Assembly: GCA_011317545.1 (NCBI GenBank) | Contig: WUJK01000004.1 | Coordinates: forward strand, 3,542,501 to 3,606,500 | Length of the DNA stretch: 64,000 bases | Reading direction: 5' to 3' | DNA from: Coniella vitis | Lineage: Eukaryota; Ascomycota; Sordariomycetes; Diaporthales; Schizoparmaceae | Part shown: positions 46,711-57,627 of the stretch, one piece after another | Layout of the letters: each line of letters begins with the position of its first letter | How positions within the stretch are numbered: position 1 is the first letter of the stretch | Made by a program: the position numbers and the translations under genes | Notes under the pieces: generated by a model | Databases searched by the model: none | The model's input: only the letters and a program-made list of their open reading frames with translations | What the model was told of the DNA's origin: nothing

Positions 46711-47067
46711 AGCATCTTCGTTTGTGTGCGTGGCATCAGACGATAATAGAGCTGAGCATCTCTGAAACGTACGCAGTAGACGAAGGGATGCTCGGTGGAA
46801 GGGCGTTAGAATCATATGAAGATAGACAATCCATCGATACCCTGTTAGTGATGATGCCGTGATTCATTGATCCATGACCAACCAAGCACATCAAGCGCAG
46901 TGGTCGCTCGCTGACAGTGAACCTCTGCATACATACCACCCAACAAAGGATACCAGATTGCCGAGGTCACTGCGTGGCGATAGCAACGCAACTTGTCCTC
47001 TACTTCGATCCTCCTCAGACTCTGCTCAACGCAGATTTACACCCAGACAGAAAGGGTGTCAGGCCCG
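46711..47067. other. Convergent 3' region
   Basis: Lies between the stops of the GH105 and CSC1-like genes. No gene or special element was seen. Confidence 0.5.
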
Positions 47068-50060
47068 TCAATAATCCACCCTCTTCTTCCAAACAGGCAA
47101 CGCGCTCAGATCCTGCTTCTCAAAATCGACATTCCCCTTTCCATCCACCCACGCCCCCTCATCCGAAGCCTCGATCCCCTCCTTGCCCATGGATTCAATT
47201 TCTCCTTTGCTCAAACCATATTGATCCCTTGGTAACCAAATCACTGGCGTCGGTGATATCAGGCTCGGGTTTCTGTACGCATTGCGCACCTCGTCCTCGC
47301 TATACGTCGGCGGCGGGTCCATCTCCGCGGCAGTATTGCGCAGGAACTGTCGCATCGCTGTGCGCGACGCGTACACGTGCGGCTCGAAGAAGGCTGCAAG
47401 CGGGGTCAGGACTTGACTGGGGATGTGGGCTTCGCGGCCGAGGCGCTGGATGTGCGAGTAGTCATGCGGGTCGGGGGAGTCAGCATTGTCATCGTCTTCG
47501 TTGCCTTGCTGCTGCTGCTGCTGTTGCTGCGTCCCTGCGCTCGACAAGAGTGGCTGCTGTTCTGGATCCATGTTTTCGGCGTGGTTTGCGTCCTCGGCTA
47601 CGAGATCATGCGGGAAATGGTCTTCGAGGGGTTTCAGGTAGCGGTTGGTCAGGACATGGTACACGACGGTGACGAGGAAGAGGACGGTGGCGAGGATGGA
47701 GGGGCCCTTGGCTTTGCGGAGGCCGAAGAGGCCAATGAGACAGAGCTCGCCGATGTAAACGCCTGCGAGGATCTGTTGGAGAGCCAGAGTATAGCATTTG
47801 CCCTTGGTTTCCATCTTGGGCTGTATGACGAAAAGGAGGTTGTACTAGGGAGGAGGAGTCAGTGGGGGATATGCCTTTTGGAAAGTATGCGTAGCAGATG
47901 GCGGACGGAGATTCAGCATACCTTGTAGCTGTAGTAGAAGAGTGAAAGGCCAATGGTGGCAAAACCGAGAACTAGTGGCGAGATACAGCTGTACACCAGG
48001 GCAATGATGATGAAGTTGCTATACTTTGGGTACACTTTGCCCCAAGCAATGTTCTTGAGGCTGGAGTACTGGTTGAACTTGTCGCGGGGTGTTTTGTAGA
48101 TGAAGACCTCATACAGAATGTACTGCGCGAGATTTGGCCAGTTCATGACTTCATTTACGGAGACCGCCAGGCCTTGGAGGATGAAGTAGGTGAGGTAGAA
48201 GGTGGACGAGCTGGGAATGTTGTCGGCGAGAAGCTCAGGCACGTGGTGTGGCTTGTTGATGATCTCGCGGATGAAGGACGCTGCGGAGGAACTGAGAGCC
48301 GTCACGAGAAAGACCTGAATAAGTTGAAAGGCGTAGTACCACGTCTGCACGTACAACTCAGCCGAAACGATGGTGGGTTCGCCAGCAGCCTTGGCAACCG
48401 CTATTCAAAACGTCGTTAGCAGGGCAATGGAGAAGCTCACGAGACGTCGGAGATGACCAAGACTCACCTCGTATAATGTTGGGAACATATGTGGCTAACA
48501 GAGTGGTCAGCAGAGGAGGCACAAGACCCGTCAGCAGACCGAGAACTGATTTGGGAAGGTTATTGAGCCAATGGAAACCATTGAGACCAGCCAGATAGCT
48601 GACGTTCGAAATAGTGCCGACAATTGCTGTGGGGATGGACCAAAAGATGATCAGGAGCGCAATTGCGATATTGGCAATGGACTTCTTCGACACTCGCTCT
48701 GCTTGGGGCATAGCCAGATTCTCCCAAATGACTTCACTCGGCACCACACCAATCATCCTCGACATCAGAGCAAGATCCTCCGGGATGGGGATCCGGTGCT
48801 TCGACACGTTGCAGTATGCTCTTTGGGCAGCTGGCTGGTCTGCAAACTCGACAAAGACGGCGCAGCGGTGCGCACCTTCATCTTCTTGGGCCTGGTACTT
48901 GGCTCGCTTCTCGCTGACCTCTTCCACTGCCTTCTTGAGGCTCTTGCGAGCGTGCTTGATTACATCGTAGTCGTCCCCAGCAATGCACCATGACTTTTGG
49001 CGGGGACGCGCACTGTCAACAGGCACCTCCGACGCAGGCTCACGGCTTGCAGCTCCGTCATCGCCATGGGACCCCTGGGCCTTGGTGATCTTCTTGCTTG
49101 CGATGCGTACAAACGACACCTCTGCGTTCTCGAGAGCGGACACCGTGTCGTCTCGCACCTGGACGGCGTCATCGAGGGCTTCTGTCGTGGTGACCACCCA
49201 CTTCGACTTGGCTCCGTCCCCAAACACAGACGCAACGTCCTCGGCGGCAGCACCGGCCTCCTTGGGCGGATCCAGGTACAGCACCGTGCGCGAGGACAGC
49301 CGCGCAGCATTCGCGCGCGACAAGTACCAAGCCTGGCGCAAGCCAATCAGCCAGATGCGCTCCCTGGCGATGATGTACATGACGAGGCCAAAAAAGACCC
49401 AGGCCACGACGGCGTGGGCATACAGCCTGTGCTTGTCGTGCACGTTGCCGAAGCCCAGTCGGTCGAGCTCTGTGGCATCGCCGCCGCCGGTGGCGTTGAT
49501 AGGGATCAGGATGGGCCAGGTGATGCAGACGCCGGCAAAGCAGATGAGGACTGCCGTCTTGAGGAAGCGCAGGTATAGGTAGGCGTCCAGGGACGAGTGC
49601 TCCAGAACGAATTTGTCGTCGAGGCGGCGCAGGGTGTGCAGCCACTCGAAGCGCTTGAGGCTCGCGACCGGCGTGCGGTCCTTTTCGGGGACGACAGCGA
49701 TATAGGTGCGGGGCGAGTAGATGCAGCGAAAGGGCTTCCGGATGACAACAAAGACGGACAACAACAGCATGGCGCTGATCAAGGAGGGGATGAAGGCGGC
49801 TAGGATGGCGGGCAGCGAAGCTGACGAGCTTGTCTGTGAGCGATGGTTAGCTGGGACTCTCTAAGCGGGCGCTGAGAGGATACTCAGAGATTCAGGCTTC
49901 AGGCAATACTATGACAACAGCAGTGATGGTGAATACTTGCCCTCTCGCCGCCTGATGTGTCATTGCTGCTGCTGGTGGTGGCAGGGCCAACAAGGCCTAA
50001 TGGAGGCAGGGCAACAGGATCATGGCCAGCCCAGCCCGCAGCCAGCGGCTGGGCCGCCAT
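47068..50060 (-). CDS. CSC1/OSCA-like calcium-permeable channel (DUF221 family)
   Basis: Four exons, 49941-50060, 48468-49833, 47922-48400 and 47068-47844, give 913 residues. The family is the osmosensitive/mechanosensitive CSC1-OSCA-TMEM63 group at the plasma membrane. After a short extracellular N-terminus come a first segment (AFIPSLISAMLLLSVFVVI), the ERIWLIGLRQAWYLS region, and a long cytosolic loop with VFVEFADQPAAQRAY. IPEDLALMSRMIGVVPSEVIWENLAMP precedes the pore module (LLIIFWSIPTAIVGTISNVSYLAGL, FQLIQVFLVTALSSSAASFI, FYLTYFILQGLA, YPKYSNFIIIALVYSCISPLVLGF). The tail has a Q8 tract and a PPTY motif, a possible Rsp5/WW-domain site. Exon 1 needs a GC-AG intron (donor GCAAGT at 49940, acceptor CAG ending at 49834) to stay in frame. 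The start at 50060 rests on that reading. Confidence 0.87.
49834..49940 (-). other. Probable GC-AG intron in the CSC1-like gene
   Basis: The sequence after GGC GAG AGG is GCAAGT, matching the GC donor consensus. The acceptor CTCACAG restores the frame that enters the first membrane segment. No GT donor near the junction keeps the frame. Confidence 0.6.
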
Positions 50061-50703
50061 GTGCTCCCAAGTCATAGCGAAGAGAGATTTCCAATCTTGG
50101 GAATGGCCTCAGGTCTCAACTACGCTGACTAGCAAACTCAGATGAGCCTGGACACCCCGGGTTCCAGATGGGTTGTAGTGTGGGATCGTGGTTGGTGAAT
50201 GAAGCGCTGTACTATGTCGGTCATCCCGTGGGTCGGAAATCTTGGCGTGGTGACGTTTGTGCTCGCAAAGGAGCAAGGGTATCCCACAAACATTTTCACT
50301 AGCGGCAGGGAGGACCCTGCTGCTCGTCGTGGCGCTTCGAGCCCAACCCTAACCCTTCCAACGTTCCATCTCCTTGCTGACGTTGGAACGCACGGAGTAT
50401 TGAACACCAGCTTCAGTCGTTGCAAAAAAGATAACGCGAGTTACATTCTTCTAATCATGCTACCAAATCATTGTTGTCCCTATAAATCGTGTGTAAAACC
50501 CTTTTAGCCACGTCAAATGAGTTGGCCACATCAGCTCAGACAACGAGACAGAAATCTCAAAACAAAATCCATTCATTCAGCGCTACCAAAGCCGAGTCAA
50601 GTCCAAGTTGTAAAATCAGCAGCAAAATGAAAACGTGGAGAAACAAGAATGCTGTGCCACGATCATACCAATCTCTGGTCATGAATCTTTCCGAGGTTCT
50701 CTG
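50061..50703. promoter_or_regulatory. Promoter region of the CSC1-like gene
   Basis: Contains a CCCTAACCCT box at 50347-50356, about 290 bp before the start codon at 50060, and a TGTACTATGTC sequence near 50208-50218 resembling the dispersed motif. No gene. Confidence 0.45.
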
Positions 50704-51596
50704 TCAGTACCAAGTCGGCGCCACAGACCAATGTCGCAGCATCGTGTTGACTGCCGCGTTCCACTCATACTCAAAGCACCGAGCCAGCTGGCCGACCTCT
50801 TCTGCAGAAGGCTCCCGACCTCCCCACATCTCTGGCCTCGCAGCCTCCAGAAGAGCGTATGAACCGACTAGACCGCTATTGGAGACACGTTATTAGTATC
50901 AAGCGTGTGACAGACACACCCAACACACGTGAGCGTAAACAAAAGGAACAGAATGGCCCGAAACTTACTCATCCACAATCTTCTTCAAACACAACCACGC
51001 CATGTTCCAGCTCCGATTGCTGTCCGGATCATTCCGCACACGTGCCTGGGCGTCGACGAGGATATCGCCACAGAAGGGGTAGCTGCGCGTCAATCCGCGC
51101 AGTTCCGTGAGGAACTGGTTGCTGCCGACATAGTAACTCCAGGCCTCTGTCATGGGACCCTGGAAGGCCACCGCATCGGTTTCGTCTTGGCAGGTGGCTG
51201 CTATGCGCTCGATTCGCACGAGTTCTGTCAATGTGTTGACGGTGTGGGTTTGCAGAGTCTCGATCATGCGACGGACAGAGCGCTGTGAATGTGGTGAGAA
51301 GGTCAGTATGCTGTCAATGAATGGAGAATGAGTATTTTGAGATGGGCGTTTGTTTAGTGATGAAAGAGAGAGTATGCTCCCGTTTGATCAAGCGGGAAAG
51401 GAGACGGGGTCAGTTGGTGTGTTTTGTGTACAGTATGAGTATGAAAGCGCTGTAACAAAGCGTGCATGACCTCTTGTGGTGGTTGGAGCAAGAGATAGAG
51501 CCTCACCTGGACTTCCTTGCCCTTTTTCGACCCATGTGACGCATGAGACCCGTGGTGATGGTGCCCGGATCGCGACGAAGAAGAAGAAGACGGCAT
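50704..51596 (-). CDS. Hypothetical helical protein with Ser/His-rich N-terminus
   Basis: Three exons, 51507-51596, 50969-51282 and 50704-50875, with matching phases, give 191 residues. The N-terminus is a Ser run followed by HHHHGSHASHGSKKGKE. The rest looks mostly alpha-helical: VRRMIETLQTHTVNTLTELVRIERIAA, then AVAFQGPMTEAWSYYVGSNQFLTELRGL, RNDPDSNRSWNMAWLCLKKIVD, GLVGSYALLEAARPEMWGG and VGQLARCFEYEWNAAVNTMLRHW, ending WSVAPTWY. I do not recognise the family; conserved-looking Trp and Cys positions suggest a real fold. No signal peptide or membrane segment is seen, so it is probably cytosolic or nuclear. It lies in tandem with the CSC1-like gene, with 643 bp between them. The consistent splice phases make coding likely even without a family match. 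Confidence 0.7.
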
Positions 51597-54273
51597 GTTG
51601 TCAGTTGGATAGGCGAGTCAAGCCGATGAACGCTCCAGTTATATTCGTCTGATAACAAAAGAGATAGATGGTTCTCAGTGTCAAGCCTAGGCATGCAAGA
51701 AAAGAGTTGATATACAGTTATGCTGCGAACGTCCCAACACAAACGATCGATGAACAAGATCTGCTTGGCGTGTCCATGAGAGGGCCCGACCTCCATTTCA
51801 TCCGAGAAAGAGACCATTTTATATCACCGACAGCAACATTGAAACAAAGCAACGGGCACCGTATACGGGTGCGATGGATGACCCCTTTCCACACTGCCGT
51901 ACATCCGTGCCAGGCATATCTGGAGTTCGAAGAAAGGCGGCGTCACTCCAAGGTAGATCGCCGACAAGGCTCTGACTGGTATCAACGACTTGCTGAATGC
52001 AATGCAAAAACAATACAGTCAGATGGATCGAGGCACCACATAGCCAAAGGCAAATAACGCCAATACCTAGCACTTTCATAAGACGTGTCGGCGTAGTCAA
52101 GCAACCATGGGGGCCGAAGTGAGTCAATTGTGATATGATGGCTGGGCACAGTAGGGCACGTGGACTGATCAAAGTGGACATGCAAGGTGAGGTAAGGCGG
52201 AATGGAGAGTGATTGAGCGTATGAGGCCATTACGTGCTGCGCAGCGCTCGGAGGTCATCCATGATGGAACGCCCTGGGTGTTGAGGAGACAAGAAACAAA
52301 TCAAGGAATGCATATTCTCGTATGTTTGGAGAGAGGTGCGCCTTATGCGCCACAAGATCCATTTACATGCTTACTCAAGCACCTATTTCTGAGGCGGTGC
52401 CGCAGTTTGGCCTCGAACGCAAGATGAAAGCTTTCTTTTCTTGTGAACAAAACAATCAAACCGTTCATCTCATCTGCAGCTTTGGACCTAATTGAAACAG
52501 AATTATACTCCATGGCACGAATCGGAAATAACTTTCCGTATAGGGTCCAGGCTCTTACAATCCTTCGTTGTGGCAGTGAAAGATGAACATCTTGCAGAAA
52601 CCTATTGTCACTGAGACCAGTACCCAACAGGGCGGATGAGGCTGAGAAAAGGCAAAACAAAATCTAGAGGACAGACTCGCCGAAAAGAAAAAAGGTCGCG
52701 AGACTGCCTCAGCTAGCTCTATTTGTCACGCTGCACGAAATTGGTTGAAGAAGAAGGATGGAAGCAGGGGTTGAAGATGGGGTGGAAGGATCCCGCAAGT
52801 CATTTTCATCACTGCCGCTGCGTAAAGCGTACAGTGGCGGACCTCAGCCCCAGGGCCATAGGGCTGAGGCCTTATAGCTCTCTGCTTACAGCTTTACCTC
52901 GTGGGACGGGGGATTCGGATCCTGGCAGCTTTCTCGCCCACCAAGGAAGGCGACGGCAATAGAAAGGTGGAGTATGCTCTCACGGCGCGCAGATTGACGG
53001 GATAGAGAGATAGGAAGAAGATTTGGAAGTAATGGAGCAGAGTGAATCTCTTGTCTTGAGCTGGCCGTTGAGACTGGTGGCAGTCTCAGAGCGCCTCTTC
53101 GCGCTCGGAGAAATAGCCATCTCTCGTTCTACGGTGTGCCTCTTACTCTTGCGGTAGAAAATCTACAGAGGCGCCATTTCTTTGGAAAGAGAGCCGTTCA
53201 GCGACAAGCTCTTGCAACTGCAGAATCCCACACGAATGAAGGAAGATGCTGCCTGAATTATGCAAACGGAGGGGGACAGGAGAGAAGAGCTCACATGAGA
53301 CTCAAAAAGCGCGCTCGCGAGTGTGTGCGTGTTCGAGTGAGGTTGTGAATCTGTCTGGTTTTCCCACATATCAGGCATGCCATCGTAAACTGGTATAGAA
53401 ATCTTAGTCACATGGAATACGAGGCATTTGGATGCAATGTCTTGGGGTCATGCGCCAGACCAATTAGGCATACTGCTGCACGACTGCAATGAGGCCAAAC
53501 CGTCGATAAGAAGACTGTGCATGGCCTACCACACCAAGAATTATGGCTGACCATCAATGTAACCTTGTCATTGGATATTCGGTCTCAGTTGGATGCAAGA
53601 AGCTAGAAAGCAGTGACGAACATCCAAGGCGGAGTCGGGCGAACCAGCCAATGCCGTCGAGCTGGAAAGAAAAGAGGTGGATGTCCACGGTTCGAACCAA
53701 CTTAGAGCTACAAGATGAGCATAGAAGCTGATTGGCCACATCCATTGCATGCATGCTCGATTCAGGCTTGGAATACAACTTATTTTTGGGATACGGATGA
53801 CTAAGGGGGAAGGGGTATGATGGAGTGTCCCAAGATTGTAAGTACCATGTTGCGCCTGTTGTGAGATTTCCGCCTTGTAAGGCTGCAGCACTCCCCAGCA
53901 TATCGGCACATTCCTGTGTGTGTGTTATGAGATTGCAACAAAGAACCTCACTCCTCTCAGCCGCCGTCTCCGGTGTTCCTGCATGCATACGTGTAGGCAG
54001 ATTTGGCGAACCAGAAATGGGATTCGCGTAGGCTTTGGAGGCTTAGCACCACCAGGCGACTTTTTCGGAAATAGCGCTTGTCGCTGGGGTCTGCACAGGC
54101 TTGCCAGGGTCAATTGATACAAAAAAAAACCAAAAAGCAAAGCTGGAACAATAATGTCGACGACGGGGACCAAAGTGCCCAGAAGAGCTACAATGCAAGA
54201 TTTAGCAATAGACTAATATACTATATGTCTAACCGTGTATGAACTTGGGGCAAGAAGTCTTGCTTCTATATCC
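51597..54273. other. 2.7 kb intergenic region without a supportable gene
   Basis: Lies between the start of the His/Ser-rich protein gene and the stop of the MFS gene. Frames up to about 140 codons occur on both strands (for example around 51670-52180 and 53550-53990), but none shows a domain, consistent splice sites or a start context I could defend. A perfect 10-base palindrome GGTTCGAACC near 53690 is not part of a tRNA fold. Confidence 0.45.
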
Positions 54274-56417
54274 TCAACGCCGGTCACCATCCCGTCTCTG
54301 ACCGCTTCCGGAATTTTGGCGCAGCGTGGCGCTGCTCGTCTCGCTCGCGTCGCTGTCGTAGTCTTCATCATCATCCTGGTCGTCGCCAATATAGTCCTCG
54401 CTTTCTAGATTGCCGCCCTTGATAGCCAATGTCCACAACCAGCCCAGGAACGCAACACCGCCAAACAAGCCCCAAGCGAGCAGCTCGCCCTTGTGGCGAA
54501 GGCGAGAGGAGAGCGAAAACACAGCGCCGGACGTCAAGGGGCCAAAGCTGCGACCAGCAGCGGAGAGTGTCTGAGCAATGCCGTTAAGAGTGCCCAGAGT
54601 CTCATGAGATGGGGCAGAATTTGTGATCTATATTTTGGATTCAGTTTCGGTGTGCAATGGCGCGAGCCTAGAGAGAAGGGAGAGGGGTTAAACCACTTAC
54701 AAGCAAGAGAACACAACTCAATCCACCAACGGCACTCAAATTCTTGAGCACCAGTATGACGCCCAACTCTGCCAGGAGGGTGGACCTGCCGTCTGCCCAC
54801 CCAAACAGCCCGCGCCCGTCCTGGTAGCCGACCCACGGAATCAAAGCCATGCAGAGAGCCAGGCCCAACAAACTCACGCGGAATGTGCCCAGATTGCCCA
54901 AGCGCGCCTTGATGCGCTCAAACAAGGACACCTGGAAAATAATGGTGACGATACCGGCCACGCTGAGGCTGACACCAATGGTCCCTGGATTGAGGCCACG
55001 TCCGGTGGGAGGCGGGGTGCTGGAAAAGATGGGATACAGGCTGTTGAACGAAATATTGGCGACTTGAAAGATGAGGTAGGTGAAGAGAATGCTGATAGTC
55101 GTCCAATTGAGCAGTTGGCGCAGAGCTGCCCGGCGCGAGGGAGTCCCGTCCTTCCTGTCCTCGGCATCGCCATTGGCAGTGTCGTAGTTCTGAGACTCGA
55201 GGTCTGCATCCAGCGAGGCGTGGAGTAGCGCCTGTTCTTCACCCACGTCTCCCTGCTCGCCACGACCGGCATCCAAGGTGTTCTCATGTCCGTTCGGTCG
55301 GTGCGCGTTTCCGAACCTGTTCTTGCCCTTGTCCCGCCCCAAGCATGCGAGGCGACGGAAAGTGGCAGTCCAGGCCTGGACCATTGATCGTCGACTATGA
55401 TCGACATCATCGAGTGTTTCTTGGAACAGGAAGCCCAGAACAATGACAGCAAGTGTCAGAGCGGCCGTCGCCATGATATTGGGGCCCAGAAACGGATACT
55501 TGTTGCCACCAATCTTTCCAACGAGAAGACCTCCAAGCGCAGGACCAGTAATGCCACCAAGCGAGTAAATGACAGGCAGCCAGATGAAGGCTCTGCTCTG
55601 ATTGCTTCGATCGGTCAACTCGCCCAGGACCGTGGGTACCACGGCAGCGTTGCCGTTCAACAGCCCCATGGCCATCTGTACGAGGAGAACCTGCCAGTAT
55701 CTGCGACAAAAGCCGAAAAAACGCAAAGCAAACCGCAAGCATTGCGGTCCCCACCAGCATGACAGGCTTGCGGCCCACATGATCCGAGAAGTAGCCCCAG
55801 AGGAAGTTGGTCAAGAGCTGGGCCATGGCGAACGCCGAAGCCAGCAAGCCAACGTACAGTCCAACCTGCTCTCCTGGTATGCCCGGGAAGGATGCAACCA
55901 TGGTGGGCAGGTAAGGGCCGATCGAGTTCAAGGCTGTCTGTTCACAAACGCTCAGCAGAGCCAAAAGGGCGAGCTGGCGGATGGGCAGAGGTGTAGCATT
56001 GTAGTCGCTGTCTCTGCTGTGTGTGCGCCTGTGTCTTCTCCACCTTTTCCCCCTTGCACCTGTATCATTGCCGTCGTCGCCATCACCAATTAGGCGCGCA
56101 ATCGAGTCTGGCGCGTCGCTCGGGGTCTTGGGTGGCTGGGTCGGGAAGGTATGATACTTGTGGGTGTTTTGTCGGTGGAGGCCCGGCACGGTGCTTCGTC
56201 TGCGGTTGAGATTTTGGCCGGCGCGAGAGGAGTACGAGGTTGGAAAGGCGGGGATCGGCGCCCCAGCGTGGAAGGAGGCAGACGAGACAAGGCGTGAGGG
56301 TCGAGCAAGGCGTGGGCGCGAGGTTGGTGCTGGAGCTGGGGAAGACGTCGGCGAGGTCGAGGATGAGGTTGGGCCAGAGCCTGGGGTGGCTGGGCCCATG
56401 GCAGGCGTATGCGGCAT
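54274..56417 (-). CDS. MFS transporter with a 1-base frameshift
   Basis: Two exons, 54701-56417 and 54274-54627 (intron GTAAGT...TAG). After a Pro/Ser/Arg-rich cytosolic N-terminus of about 170 residues come IRQLALLALLSVCEQTALNSIGPYLPTMV, the motif-A loop WGYFSDHVGRKPVMLVG, and then, in another frame, FGFCRRYWQVLLVQMAMGLLNGNAAVVPTVLGELTDRSNQSRAFIWLPVIYSLGG and the remaining segments. The acidic tail ends QRRDGDRR. The frame changes exactly at a run of six T (sense strand; A at 55716-55721). With five T the protein would read on without loss of any conserved residue, giving about 689 residues. This is either a real inactivating indel or a homopolymer sequencing error. The layout resembles Zrt/multidrug-type fungal MFS proteins near the Tpo/ZRT-like 'tetracycline-resistance' class; the substrate is unknown. 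Confidence 0.82.
55716..55721 (-). other. Frameshift site in the MFS gene (homopolymer T6 on the coding strand)
   Basis: Conserved MFS sequence continues in the +1 frame on each side of this run. The joined exon length (1717) is one base over a multiple of three, as expected for a single extra base. Confidence 0.8.
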
Positions 56418-57627
56418 GTCGACAGGCGGCAAATGGCAATGAAGGGCTAAGAAGGTCGGGAACAATCCATCATCGGGCGGCGTCGCGATGGTTGTGTGGT
56501 GGCGGGTGGCTGAAGCCGTGGGGGGAAAGAGGGCAGACGGCCTGGAAGGAGGGCAGACGAGTGCTTGTTTCGCCTCGTTCCATCGGCAGCGGCTCCACAG
56601 GCCGGCGAATGCTCAAATCGTGACGTGCCCCCGACGGCACCAGACAAAAGGCAGGGCGAGTCGAGCAAATCGCGGGCGTGGAATTCGTTCGCCCACTGAC
56701 GCAGGTGAAGGGCTGGAGGCGGGCCATGGGGAGGGGCATCCCTGCTAGATGACTCAGCGCATGACGGCTGTGGATCCCGACAAATGGCCACGAGCCAATT
56801 TCCAATCTCGGGATGAGCCCTAACCCTGGGTCTCTTCGAAGCCGCCTTGTTGCAATCCCAAAGCAACGGGAGTGACCGTGGTCTCTGGAGGGCTTTTCCA
56901 CTCCACGACCAGCAATTTCAGAGGAAGAAAATACCTGTGGATTCTCAAAGGACTTCATGTTGCACCGTGTCTACACTGGGGGCCCGCCAGTGTTGCCACT
57001 GTGGCCACGGTGACTTGGAGAACCAGCAGCCGCCCTCCGAGTTGGTTGCCTCTCTGCGCTGCAAGTCAGAACGACCAGCGTGATTGAATTCAGCGAACCG
57101 GGATTCAATACAAGAGAAATGTGTACGCCTACACTGAGGATGGTTACGAGGACAAGCCGTGGCCGGATTTGTAAGGTTGCGCAGCGATCGCTCAGATCAC
57201 CACACACCAACGAGTTCGGCAAGGTGCAATATATGGCGCAAATCACCGTGGACGGCATGATGCTATCGCCAAAAGCCTCGCAAAGGGCAAGTATAAGAAG
57301 GCTAGATCTGGTTCCTGTGCCCAGCCACACGGGCTATCTGCTAGCATCGTTTACGCGCCGGCACGAAGGAAGCGTCCGACTTTCCTGCCTCGGTCAGCAT
57401 ATGCATGCTGGCATTGTGGCTATGCATCTTTGCTGCCTTGCTTAGCCTCCGCAGACAAGGTCCTCCTGTTGTATAAGTAACTAGTCGACAGTGCGCGAGC
57501 TAGCGTTTCCAGGAGACAAAGTCGCCGACTCGTTTCCACCGTTCAACCCTCATTGTGAAGATATAAAGCCGCCACTTGTGCTACGACCAGGTGAATTCAT
57601 CGTTTTCTGGGGCAGCAGTACACGCTT
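56418..57627. promoter_or_regulatory. Divergent promoter of the MFS and VWA-domain genes
   Basis: About 1.2 kb without a supportable gene. It has a CCCTAACCCT box at 56818-56827 and a TATAAG near 57472, about 155 bp before the VWA gene start. Confidence 0.45.

Noticed and set aside
46917..47672. 251-codon plus-strand frame
   Set aside because: Antisense to the last exon of the CSC1-like gene, whose frame has clear conserved features.
53685..53705. GGTTCGAACC resembling a tRNA B box
   Set aside because: No A box, acceptor stem or anticodon arm can be drawn around it at tRNA spacing.
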